Source of the DNA: Chthonomonas sp. UBA2362
GTDB taxonomy: Bacteria; Armatimonadota; Fimbriimonadia; Fimbriimonadales; Fimbriimonadaceae
DNA: 64,000 nt
Direction of reading: 5' to 3'
Assembly (NCBI GenBank): GCA_002344135.1
Contig: DDTO01000007.1
Location: 41,830 to 105,829 of the forward strand
Shown here in pieces: positions 57,032-64,000 of the stretch (positions within the stretch are counted from its first letter, which is position 1; every line of letters starts with the position of its first letter). Both the position numbers and the translations under genes were made by a program. The notes beneath the pieces are model-generated. The model searched no databases. It was not told the origin of the DNA and was given only the letters and a program-made list of their open reading frames with translations.

Positions 57032-57730
57032 ATGCAAACTCCCGCCGTAAACGAAGCGTCTCAGCCCAGGCTGCTCACCCTGAAGGATGTGAAGGCGAAC
57101 CCCAAGACGAAGGCCCTCATCGACGGCGCCAACGAAGTCATGCGGGCGATGGGCTTTACCGAGCACGGGCATCGCCACGCAGGCGTCGTCAGCAGCATCA
57201 CCCGCTACATCATGGAAAACCTGAGCGCACCGGCCCGGGAAACCGAACTCGCCCAGATCGCCGCATATCTCCACGACGTCGGCAACGTCATCAACCGGGT
57301 CGATCACCCCATGACTGGGGCGAATCTCGCGTACTCGCTCCTCAACGAGATGGGGATGGACACGATCGAGATCGCTCCCATCCTCGGCGCAATCGGCAAT
57401 CACGAAGAACTGGCGGGGACCCCCGTCAGTCTCATGTCGGCGGCCCTGATCGTCGCCGACAAGAGCGACGTCCACTATAGCCGCGTCCAGAACCCGATCA
57501 TCGAGACTTTCGACATCCACGACAGGGTGAACTACGCGGTCCAAAAGAGTCGCGTGAACCTCGACGCCGCCAAGCAGACGATCGAGCTGACACTGGAGAT
57601 CGACACGTCCTTCGCCAGCGTGATGGAGTACTTCGAGATCTTCCTTTCCCGCATGGTGATGTGCCGCCGGGCAGCCGACACCTTCGGCTACAAGTTCACC
57701 TTGAGTATCAACGGTACTTTCTTGGAGTAA
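57032..57730 (+). CDS. HD-domain phosphohydrolase
   Basis: 232 residues. The metal-binding residues of the HD fold are visible: His in 'GFTEHGHRHAGVVSSI' (about 43-58), the HD pair in 'IAAYLHDVGNVINRVDHP' (about 81-98) and the distal Asp in 'ALIVADKSDVHYSRV' (about 150). HD enzymes hydrolyse phosphate esters of nucleotides, ppGpp or cyclic dinucleotides; the 'HDVGN ... HP' pattern is like HD-GYP/HDOD relatives but no GYP is present. A TAAACT box lies 14 bases upstream of the ATG. Confidence 0.85.
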   Translation: MQTPAVNEASQPRLLTLKDVKANPKTKALIDGANEVMRAMGFTEHGHRHAGVVSSITRYIMENLSAPARETELAQIAAYLHDVGNVINRVDHPMTGANLAYSLLNEMGMDTIEIAPILGAIGNHEELAGTPVSLMSAALIVADKSDVHYSRVQNPIIETFDIHDRVNYAVQKSRVNLDAAKQTIELTLEIDTSFASVMEYFEIFLSRMVMCRRAADTFGYKFTLSINGTFLE

Positions 57731-57856
57731 GCGAGGTCCACTTGGGAGTTAACGGGCTCGACCGCGACCTCCGAAGGGATCACTGCGAACTCGATCCCGT
57801 CAAAGTGAGTCTCTAAGTAGGAGTGTCTTGATTTGCCTAGGAGAGAGGTGTACCCA

Positions 57857-59488
57857 ATGCGGTTCGATCGATTGTTACTTGCCGGTGTGGCGCTCCTGAT
57901 GTCTCTTGCCGCCCAGGCCCAATTGTCCTACACGACCTTAGCGACCGGCCTTGCGAGGCCGCTCGCCATCGTTCCCTCGCCCGTCGATACGAGGCTCTTT
58001 ATCGTCGAGCAGCGGACTGGAACGACAGGGCGAATCCGCGTCTTCAAGAATGGCGCCCTGCTCGCGACCCCCTATCTTTCGATCTCCCCAGTCTCGAATG
58101 GCGGCGAGCAGGGCCTGCTCGGCATGGCCTTCGACCCGGACTTCGCAACGAACCGGCGGTTCTACGTCAACTACACCAACTCAAGCGGACATACGGTGGT
58201 CGCGAGGTACACGGCTCCGACGACGGCTTCGGACGTGGCCGACGCGGCCTCCGCCGACATCATCTTCACCCTTAACCAGCCCTACGAAAACCACAACGGG
58301 GGCACGCTGAACTTTGGCCCTGATGGAATGCTGCACATTTCCTGCGGCGACGGGGGTAGCCAGAACGACCCAGGAAACCGTGCTCAAAACCGAGACGTGC
58401 TTCTGGGCAAGATCCTCCGCATCGACGTCACCGGCGACGACTTTCCTCTCGATCCGAACAAGGACTACCGAATCCCAGCCGACAATCCCTTCGCCTCCTC
58501 CGCGGGAGCCGACGAGGTTTGGTCTTGGGGCTGGCGGAACCCGTGGAAATTCGCCTTCGACCCGCGGCGCCTCGGAGGACACGGAGGGATGACGATCGCC
58601 GACGTCGGTCAAGACACTTGGGAAGAAATCGACTACGAACCGGAAGGAGTCGGCGGAAGAAACTACGGCTGGCGCGCAATGGAGGGCCTCGTTCCGACCG
58701 GCTTGACCGGCGGCATCCCGCCGTACATGAATCCGATTTGGGTCTATGACCACTCGCTAGGCTGCTCCATAACGGGCGGCGTCCTTTACCGTGGCTCACG
58801 CCTTGGGCCCAGCTACTTCGGACGGTACTTTTTCTCGGACTACTGTAACCCGCGCCTGCGCTCGGTACTCGTCACCATCGATCCGATCACCGGCGAGGCA
58901 ACCGCCTCGGACCACGTGGACCACATCACCCTCGGCGCAACATCGAACATCACGTCTCTCCACGCCGACCAGAACGGCGAGATCTACTTCACCACCGTCG
59001 GAGGCTCGTTCCGAAGGCTCAACCAGGCAACCCCCTACTTCGCCGTAGAAGGGCAGATCATTTGGAACGGCCTCGATCCTTCGGCGGTTCCACCCAAGTA
59101 CGCGACGGTCGAGTACCGAAGCCAAGCTACTGGCAACCCGATTCTCTCGCTCGAAGTCGGCCTCGCTCCCGACGGCCGCTTCCGCTTGCCTGCGCCGACT
59201 GGCGCTATCGTCATGTCTGTCAAAAAGACGCACTGGTTAAGGAGGTCAGTCAATGCGAACACCTCCGCGGGAGACGCGACCGGACTGGTGCTCAGCATGA
59301 CTAATGGGGATGCTGATGGGGACAACGAGATCACGATCGGCGATTACGCGTTGGTCTCCAGCGCCTTCGGTTCCACGCCGGGAAGCCCAAACTGGAACGT
59401 CAATGCCGACCTGAACGAAGACGGCGAGGTGAGCATCGGCGACTTCGCGATCGTTTCGTCCGGCTTCGGGCTCGAAGGCGACGCTTAG
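57857..59488 (+). CDS. secreted PQQ-type sugar dehydrogenase with a C-terminal dockerin-like domain
   Basis: 543 residues from ATG 57857 (an upstream start at 57833 would add 8). After a signal peptide (1-22) comes the six-bladed aldose sugar dehydrogenase/YliI-type propeller: 'NGGEQGLLGMAFDPDF', 'HNGGTLNFGPDGMLHISCGDGGSQNDP', 'LLGKILRIDVTG', 'DEVWSWGWRNPWKFAFDP' and 'DVGQDTWEEIDY'. The C-terminal ~110 residues are a carboxypeptidase-regulatory-like strand pair with 'HWLRR', then two calcium-loop dockerin repeats (DADGDNEITIGDYALVSS and ADLNEDGEVSIGDFAIVSS). Extracellular sugar oxidation is the likely role; the dockerin suggests surface binding. Confidence 0.88.
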   Translation: MRFDRLLLAGVALLMSLAAQAQLSYTTLATGLARPLAIVPSPVDTRLFIVEQRTGTTGRIRVFKNGALLATPYLSISPVSNGGEQGLLGMAFDPDFATNRRFYVNYTNSSGHTVVARYTAPTTASDVADAASADIIFTLNQPYENHNGGTLNFGPDGMLHISCGDGGSQNDPGNRAQNRDVLLGKILRIDVTGDDFPLDPNKDYRIPADNPFASSAGADEVWSWGWRNPWKFAFDPRRLGGHGGMTIADVGQDTWEEIDYEPEGVGGRNYGWRAMEGLVPTGLTGGIPPYMNPIWVYDHSLGCSITGGVLYRGSRLGPSYFGRYFFSDYCNPRLRSVLVTIDPITGEATASDHVDHITLGATSNITSLHADQNGEIYFTTVGGSFRRLNQATPYFAVEGQIIWNGLDPSAVPPKYATVEYRSQATGNPILSLEVGLAPDGRFRLPAPTGAIVMSVKKTHWLRRSVNANTSAGDATGLVLSMTNGDADGDNEITIGDYALVSSAFGSTPGSPNWNVNADLNEDGEVSIGDFAIVSSGFGLEGDA

Positions 59489-59823
59489 AGGCCGGTCGCG
59501 CCGCGCTCACCCGTTCGGATTCGAATGGCGTCGGTAACCGGCTCGACGAAGATCTTGCCGTCACCAGGTTCGCCGGTTCGCGCGGCATGAACGATCGCCT
59601 CGACCAACTCTTCCGCCTGGTCCTCGCGGGCGAAGACGACGATCTTGGATCGGATCGGCAACGCGACGAGGGTCTCGTAGCCCCCGAGCCAGACGGCGCG
59701 CTCGGGTGAGTTTCCGGTGCCTCGGACGTCGCTGACGCTGAGCCCGGTGATTTCGTGGCCAGCCACCGCGAGTTTGACCTCCTCCAATCGGTGCGGCCTA
59801 ACGAAGGCGGTAATCCGAACCAC
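59485..59823 (-). CDS. P-II family nitrogen regulatory protein with an altered T-loop
   Basis: 112 residues, the exact P-II size. 'MVRITAFVRPHRLEEVKLAVAG' and the C-terminal 'GKIFVEPVTDAIRIRTGERG' are near-perfect P-II signatures, including the ATP/2-oxoglutarate-binding C-terminal lysine/arginine elements. The T-loop, normally 'GRQKGHTELYRGAEY', reads 'GTGNSPERAVWLGGYETL': the uridylylated Tyr51 position is not conserved and the TELYRG part is gone. It may be unmodified, or modified elsewhere. GTG start 7 bases after TACGAT. The stop shares four bases with the dehydrogenase gene. Confidence 0.9.
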   Translation of the reverse strand: MVRITAFVRPHRLEEVKLAVAGHEITGLSVSDVRGTGNSPERAVWLGGYETLVALPIRSKIVVFAREDQAEELVEAIVHAARTGEPGDGKIFVEPVTDAIRIRTGERGATGL

Positions 59824-59830
59824 GAAGACT

Positions 59831-59836
59831 ATCGTA
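59831..59836 (-). promoter_or_regulatory. -10 box before the P-II gene
   Basis: TACGAT on minus, 7 bases before GTG 59823. Confidence 0.45.
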
Positions 59837-59864
59837 CCGAGTTTGCTACAATGACCGGACCGGT

Positions 59865-60212
59865 ATGTTCGCCCTCAATTTTTACAGCGAGCTTTATGAA
59901 GACGTCCTCCGCAACAGCCGAAAGACGGTCTCTATCCGGTTGGGCGACAAGTCGGACAAGTACAAGCCGGGGATGATCGTTTGGGTCACCGTTGGGCCCC
60001 GATTCGGTCGAAGGCAGAAACTGTACAACGCGATCTTGGATCGAGTGGAGGTCAAGCCGATCGCCGAGCTTTCCCCCCGCGACATCGAACGGGAGAATCC
60101 GGAGTTCCGGACCCATGACGACATCATCGCCATGCTCACCCGTATCTATGGGGAGTTTCTGACACCCGCCCACGTCGTCACCGTCATCTACTTTTCGCGG
60201 GTCGACGAGTAA
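59865..60212 (+). CDS. ASCH-domain protein
   Basis: 115 residues. 'FYSELYEDVLRNSRKTVSIRLGDKSDKYKPGMIVWVTVGPRFGRRQKLYNAILDRVEVKPIAELSPRDIERENPEF' follows the ASCH pattern (PUA-like fold, RNA-binding predicted): a beta-strand 'KTVSIRLGD', the polar 'DKYKPGMIVW' and a helix after 'SPRDI'. These proteins are thought to bind RNA or modified bases, sometimes next to translation genes. It lies divergently 41 bases from the P-II gene; a TACAAT box lies 12 bases upstream of the ATG. Confidence 0.82.
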   Translation: MFALNFYSELYEDVLRNSRKTVSIRLGDKSDKYKPGMIVWVTVGPRFGRRQKLYNAILDRVEVKPIAELSPRDIERENPEFRTHDDIIAMLTRIYGEFLTPAHVVTVIYFSRVDE

Positions 60213-60280
60213 GGGTGTCTTCTTCAGCCGAGTGCACCAATACGGCAAGTTTGATGGGCATCGCCGTGACAGGGGCGTTA

Positions 60281-60286
60281 TAGAAT
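60281..60286 (+). promoter_or_regulatory. -10 box before the dockerin-bearing propeller gene
   Basis: TAGAAT ends 6 bases before ATG 60293. Confidence 0.5.
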
Positions 60287-60292
60287 GGAAGC

Positions 60293-61669
60293 ATGAGGTT
60301 CCTCGCGCTGCCCGTCTTGTTCGCTTGCGCCTATGGCACGGCCTTCTCCCAGAACTTCCAACTCATTGCGACCCAAACCCCGCCGGGAAGCAACCCTTCC
60401 GATTGGAAGTCGGTCCTCCGATTCGACGTCGCTTCGACTTATGGCGCCGCAACCCCACTGACCGACATACCTGCCGCCCAGGTCGCCGATCCCGCCAGCC
60501 CGGCCTTTCGGACCGGCAGCGAGTTGTTCATCGGCAACCGACACGGCAACCAAGGGCCCGGGAGCGTTTCACGGTTTATCCTCCATCCCGATCAAACGTT
60601 CACCAAGACCGGCGACATCACGGGAAACGGTCTCAGCCGAGTGCACCAGATCTGCTTCAACCCGGTCACGGGTGAGTTGTTCGCAGCTAACCGCGATGAC
60701 GGCATCTCGCGGTTCATTTTCGACTCGAACGGCAACGCGATTCCCCATGGCCATCATCAGATCGGCATCACCCGTGGCGTGATGGTCGGCCGCGACGGAG
60801 AGACAATGTACGTGACCCGAGCGACCAACGCGATCGATCGATACCGATTGAACGCCAACGGCACGATCACCTTTCTATCCAGCATGACCCCTCCTGGAGC
60901 CTCGAGTCTCCACTTCATGCGTATCCGCAGCGACGGGGAACTGTACGCCGCCGACGTCTGGGCCGACCGGGTCTATCGCTACCGCTTCGATGCCCTGAAC
61001 AACCCCGTCTACGTCGGATCCCTCGCGTCGCCGTCCGCGATCGATGTCACCTTCAGCCCTGACGCACAGGAGATGTTCGTCAGCAGTCACTTCTCTGGCG
61101 GCATCACCCGCTACTCGTACGACAGCGGAAGCGACAGTTGGTCCTCGTTCGCCGTTCTTCCGACGATCTCGCTAGGAGGCATCGCGATCTATCAAGTCGT
61201 AGACCTCCCGGCAGGCACGGTCGCTGGAAACATCGATCTTCAGGCGTTCTTCGGGGCCGTCGCCGGGCGGCAGACGACCCTCGAGCTGCTCCATCCCGTT
61301 ACCGGCGTGACCCTGCACACGGCGGTCGTAAGCCTCGACGCGGGCGGCAACTATTCCTTCACGACAGCACTTCGCGGCGAATTCCGCGTTGCTGCGAAGG
61401 CCAGCCACTGGCTCCGTCGCGCGCGCCCCGACACGATTGTGCTCGACAACGACGCCGGAGCGGGGGGCGTAAACCTGAGCCTCAAGAACGGAGACGTCGA
61501 TGACGATAACGAAGTCACGATCGGCGATTATGCCCAGATTTCCTCCGCCTTCGGCTCGGAACCGGGCGACGGCAACTGGAATCCCGAGGCCGACCTGAAC
61601 GGGGACGACGGCGTCGATATCGGAGACTTCGCGATCCTCTCGTCGAACTTCGGCGACGTGGGTGACTAG
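60293..61669 (+). CDS. secreted lactonase-type beta-propeller with a C-terminal dockerin-like domain
   Basis: 458 residues with a signal peptide (1-19). Propeller phrases: 'LSRVHQICFNPVTGELFAANRDDGISRFIFDSNGNAIPHGHHQIG', 'VMVGRDGETMYVTRATNAIDRYRLNANGTITFLSS' and 'AIDVTFSPDAQEMFVSSHFSGGITRYSYD', like the YncE/6-phosphogluconolactonase-type seven-bladed fold. The C-terminus repeats the module of the gene at 57857: 'ASHWLRR' and two dockerin calcium loops (DVDDDNEVTIGDYAQISS and ADLNGDDGVDIGDFAILSS). Function unknown, secreted. Confidence 0.82.
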   Translation: MRFLALPVLFACAYGTAFSQNFQLIATQTPPGSNPSDWKSVLRFDVASTYGAATPLTDIPAAQVADPASPAFRTGSELFIGNRHGNQGPGSVSRFILHPDQTFTKTGDITGNGLSRVHQICFNPVTGELFAANRDDGISRFIFDSNGNAIPHGHHQIGITRGVMVGRDGETMYVTRATNAIDRYRLNANGTITFLSSMTPPGASSLHFMRIRSDGELYAADVWADRVYRYRFDALNNPVYVGSLASPSAIDVTFSPDAQEMFVSSHFSGGITRYSYDSGSDSWSSFAVLPTISLGGIAIYQVVDLPAGTVAGNIDLQAFFGAVAGRQTTLELLHPVTGVTLHTAVVSLDAGGNYSFTTALRGEFRVAAKASHWLRRARPDTIVLDNDAGAGGVNLSLKNGDVDDDNEVTIGDYAQISSAFGSEPGDGNWNPEADLNGDDGVDIGDFAILSSNFGDVGD

Positions 61670-61716
61670 ACCCGTCCGAGGAAGAACGAGCGCTCACGAA
61701 GCCACAATCAAAGGTG

Positions 61717-62832
61717 GTGAAGATCGCGCTCGTACACGACTGGTTGACCGTTCCTGGCGGAGCCGAGGATGTCTTTCGGGAAATGGTCGACCTGTACCCG
61801 GGCACGGTCTTTACCTCTCAATTCGACGCGAGCCGGATTCGGTTTCTCGAAGGTCTCGATGTCCGAACCAGTTACGTTCAACGTCTCCCGTGGGCGCTGA
61901 AGCGTCACTACATCTACGCGCCCCTTCTCGCGGGGGTGTACTCGCGCTTCGATCTGCGGGAATTCGACGTCGTCCTTAGCGATAGCCATTCGTTCGCCCA
62001 CGGGGTTCGCAAACGCCCCGACGCCCTCCACATCTGCTACTACCACACCCCGGCCCGTTCGCTTTGGGTGCCCGAGATCGACCGCCGCGCCAGTGGCGGC
62101 CTCGTCAAGCCCCTCATCGCTCGTCGTCTTCGCGTCCTCGATCTCGCCGCCTCGAAGAGGCCGGACGTCCTCTTGGCCAACTCTCGCACGACGGCCGCCC
62201 GGATCGAGAAGTTCTACGGACGGGAAGTGAGAGAGGTCATCTATCCGCCCGTGCGGACTGACAAGTTTCTCGGTATTCCCCGTCTCGGTGACGAAGAAGG
62301 GCTCCTCTATTGGGGCCGCCTGATCCCCTACAAGCGGATCGACCTCGCCATCGCCGCCGCAAAGCGGCTCGGCTGCCGGCTCAACATCGTCGGCAGCGGC
62401 CCGCTCGAGGGCCAACTGAGGGCGCAAGCGGAGGGCGCGCCGAACATCGTCTTCCACGGGCGTCTCACCGATGAAAAGCTGCACCAGTTGATGTCCCTAT
62501 CGAAGGCCTTCGTCTTTCCGGGCTACGAGGACTTCGGCATCGTCGTGGTGGAGGCACTCGCTGCGGGACTGCCAGTAGTCGCCTACGGGCAGGGTGGGGC
62601 GACCGAGAGCGTCCTGCCCGGCTTCGGGGTGCTCTTCGAGCATCAGACCGTTGACGACCTCGTTTCGGCGATCAGACGGTTGGACGACCTCGATTTCGAC
62701 GAAGCGCGAGCGCGCGCCCACGCGAGAACGTTCGATAGGGAGGTCTTCCGCGATAGGTATCGGTCGGTGGTCGACGAATGCATCGCCACCCACTTCGGGG
62801 CCCCTAATCCAGCACGGCCCGAGTCGTTTTGA
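61717..62832 (+). CDS. family 4 glycosyltransferase
   Basis: 371 residues. Start set at GTG 61717, giving MKIALVHDWL; GTG 61714 also fits. GT-B fold with 'KIALVHDWLTVPGGAEDVFREM' (the GGAE acceptor loop), 'DVLLANSRTTAARIEKFYGREVREVIYPPVRTDKF', and the donor site 'EGLLYWGRLIPYKRIDLAI' plus 'EDFGIVVVEALAAGLPVVAYGQGGATE' (ExFG-x7-E, nucleotide-sugar binding). Typical of GT4 enzymes adding mannose-like sugars in capsule, lipopolysaccharide or exopolysaccharide synthesis. No polysaccharide cluster is around it in this window. The end overlaps the convergent rnhC gene by 29 bases. Confidence 0.92.
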   Translation: MKIALVHDWLTVPGGAEDVFREMVDLYPGTVFTSQFDASRIRFLEGLDVRTSYVQRLPWALKRHYIYAPLLAGVYSRFDLREFDVVLSDSHSFAHGVRKRPDALHICYYHTPARSLWVPEIDRRASGGLVKPLIARRLRVLDLAASKRPDVLLANSRTTAARIEKFYGREVREVIYPPVRTDKFLGIPRLGDEEGLLYWGRLIPYKRIDLAIAAAKRLGCRLNIVGSGPLEGQLRAQAEGAPNIVFHGRLTDEKLHQLMSLSKAFVFPGYEDFGIVVVEALAAGLPVVAYGQGGATESVLPGFGVLFEHQTVDDLVSAIRRLDDLDFDEARARAHARTFDREVFRDRYRSVVDECIATHFGAPNPARPESF

Positions 62833-63430
62833 AGTGCAGCTTCGCGACTTCGCCCAGGCGGTTCGACCCATAACGCGCGACGAATCGCTTCGCGGGGTCG
62901 ATCACGTTACCGGCGCCCTTGGGGAACTCCATGCCGAACTCCTGGCCTAACCGCTCCAGCCGCCGCAGGAACTCGGCCCGTGCCAGGATCGATGCGGCAG
63001 CAACGGCGATGTCGGCTTCGGCCCTTACCCGCGATTCGAGCCGAACCTCCCGACCCTTGGCAAAAAGCTGCCGCTGGAGCCCGGCGGGGTCGGCGAACTG
63101 GTCGGAAATGACGAGGTCGCAGGGACGCTCTTCGAGAACGTTCTCGATCGCTCTCGCATGACCCCAGGCGAGCAGTTTGTTGAGGTTCGCGAACTTGGCG
63201 TAAAGCTCGTTGTACTTCGCGGGTCCGATCGCGACTACCGAGTGCGGGCAGACTTTTCGGATGGCCGACGCCAGTCCGTGAGCCTGCCGATCGGTCAGCT
63301 TCTTAGAGTCCTTCACGCCGTCGAGTTCTGCCAGATGCTCGGGGCCGACGAAGCACGCGGCGACGACGAGGGGGCCGAAGTAGTCCCCCTTCCCGCTCTC
63401 GTCGACGCCGACGTGTCCCTCTTCCTGCAC
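62804..63430 (-). CDS. rnhC: ribonuclease HIII without the N-terminal substrate-binding domain
   Basis: 208 residues from GTG 63430. The RNase HIII motif 'GVDESGKGDYFGPLVVAA' (about 8-25) has the Asp-Glu-Ser-Gly-Lys-Gly-Asp that separates HIII from HII (DEAGRG); 'GVKDSKKLTDRQ' and 'RAEADIAVAAASILARAEFL' hold the other acidic residues. It removes RNA from RNA-DNA hybrids. Typical HIII proteins begin with a ~80-residue TBP-like domain; this one starts two residues before the catalytic core, so that domain is missing. TAATCT 7 bases upstream of the GTG. Confidence 0.92.
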   Translation of the reverse strand: MQEEGHVGVDESGKGDYFGPLVVAACFVGPEHLAELDGVKDSKKLTDRQAHGLASAIRKVCPHSVVAIGPAKYNELYAKFANLNKLLAWGHARAIENVLEERPCDLVISDQFADPAGLQRQLFAKGREVRLESRVRAEADIAVAAASILARAEFLRRLERLGQEFGMEFPKGAGNVIDPAKRFVARYGSNRLGEVAKLHFKTTRAVLD

Positions 63431-63437
63431 GGAGCGT

Positions 63438-63443
63438 AGATTA
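63438..63443 (-). promoter_or_regulatory. -10 box before rnhC
   Basis: TAATCT on minus, 7 bases before GTG 63430. It faces away from the -10 box at 63458. Confidence 0.45.
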
Positions 63444-63457
63444 CCGATGCCGGCGGG

Positions 63458-63463
63458 TAGATT
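63458..63463 (+). promoter_or_regulatory. -10 box before the second DinB gene
   Basis: TAGATT ends 6 bases before ATG 63470. Confidence 0.45.
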
Positions 63464-63469
63464 CTCGGA

Positions 63470-63940
63470 ATGGCGAGCCTAGACCTCCTCCTGAAAGCCC
63501 TGGACACCGCCCATTGGCAGATGAGCGAGGCTTTCAAGGGGCTTCCCGACGCAGACGTCTGGACTCGGCCCGACCCGCGGCTGCTGAGTGTCGGAGAGTT
63601 GGCCGCCCACGTCGCCTACTGGGAGGCACAGTCCTTCGTCGGTGAAGGGACCGAGAGCCCACTGGCCGTTGCCGCAGCCCGATACTACACGACGAATGCC
63701 GTCGAGCCCTTCTCATTGAACCTGGGCGCGGAAGCAGTGCTGCACGAGGTCCAGCGAATTCACGATCTCTGCAAAGCGTCATTCTTCGCAAACCCCCACG
63801 ACTCCGAAGAGCCCAACCCAAACCGCGAAGGCTGGACTTGGGGAATGACGCTCGAATACCAGGCCTTCCACGTGGCTTACCACACCGGGCAGATGTACTC
63901 CGTTCGCCACCTCCTGGGGCACCAGCCCGTCGATAACTAG
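63470..63940 (+). CDS. DinB family protein (second copy type)
   Basis: 156 residues. Metal ligands in 'SVGELAAHVAYWEAQSFVG' (His, about 47) and the HxxxH of 'LEYQAFHVAYHTGQMYSVRHLLG' (about 134-138). 'RPDPRLLSVGELAAHVAYWEA' and 'GMTLEYQAFHVAYHTGQ' are standard DinB phrases. It is only distantly similar to the DinB protein at 53294. Transcribed alone; the remaining 60 bases of the window show nothing recognisable. Confidence 0.88.
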   Translation: MASLDLLLKALDTAHWQMSEAFKGLPDADVWTRPDPRLLSVGELAAHVAYWEAQSFVGEGTESPLAVAAARYYTTNAVEPFSLNLGAEAVLHEVQRIHDLCKASFFANPHDSEEPNPNREGWTWGMTLEYQAFHVAYHTGQMYSVRHLLGHQPVDN

Positions 63941-64000
63941 CATTGAGGATCGGCGTCGGGGCCCCTGCCTAGGCTAAGAAAATGGTGGGCGGTACAGGAC

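Overview
This 64 kb window is a high-GC bacterial chromosome segment carrying type IV pilus assembly, amino-acid, pyrimidine and pantothenate synthesis, cytochrome c maturation, DNA repair and many secreted proteins. It most resembles Armatimonadota of the Fimbriimonadia type. The clues are pilM/N/O genes, secreted beta-propellers ending in dockerin-like repeats preceded by a 'HWLRR' segment, a PEP-CTERM protein, CcmF/CcmE cytochrome maturation and many lipoproteins with a lipobox. This placement is an inference from gene style, not from a marker gene. There is one tRNA (Gly-GCC), no rRNA, no CRISPR array and no recognisable transposase.

Layout. 1-3.3 kb, minus strand: a pilus operon (pilM, pilN, pilO, and the start of a lipoprotein in the PilP position) with a good sigma70-type promoter. 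3.4-7.4 kb: a SpoIIAA-like protein on plus, then MATE exporter-tyrA-aroA overlapping on minus. 7.5-10.8 kb: a 1057-residue lipoprotein with a duplicated leader. 11-14.7 kb, minus: ccmE-ccmF-panD-pyrE, all overlapping. 14.7-20.4 kb: a secreted protein and an RNase H-like nuclease converging on mfd, then a tandem chagasin-type inhibitor. 20.5-23.2 kb: tRNA-Gly, a LolA-like/thioredoxin fusion and a secreted endonuclease/phosphatase-fold protein. 23.3-27.8 kb: an operon of a SecD-like protein, three lipoproteins and rodA. 27.8-43 kb: a heme-oxygenase-fold enzyme, arginase, a propeller lipoprotein, M14 carboxypeptidase, an acetylesterase-type protein and other secreted proteins.

43-47.1 kb is the plastic region. 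It holds three copies or pieces of the C-terminal half of uvrA, a decayed DUF4258 toxin with a YgiT-type zinc-finger antitoxin between two of them, and about 900 bases of short palindromes and dispersed repeats. A relic of the 30-31.7 kb propeller gene lies just upstream, at 40.9 kb. 47.1-64 kb returns to ordinary genes: a PEP-CTERM protein, a frameshifted ATPase, an APH-type kinase, DinB and MmcQ proteins, a BaiN-like flavoprotein, an HD hydrolase, two dockerin-bearing propellers, a P-II protein with an altered T-loop, an ASCH protein, a glycosyltransferase and RNase HIII.

The most general signal is regulatory. At least 16 genes, on both strands, have a TAnnnT-like -10 box ending 6-8 bases before the start codon with no ribosome binding site between. 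This is the layout of leaderless transcripts. Genes inside operons instead overlap by 1-4 bases or carry GGAGG-like sites. Convergent genes often end in shared four-base stop overlaps.
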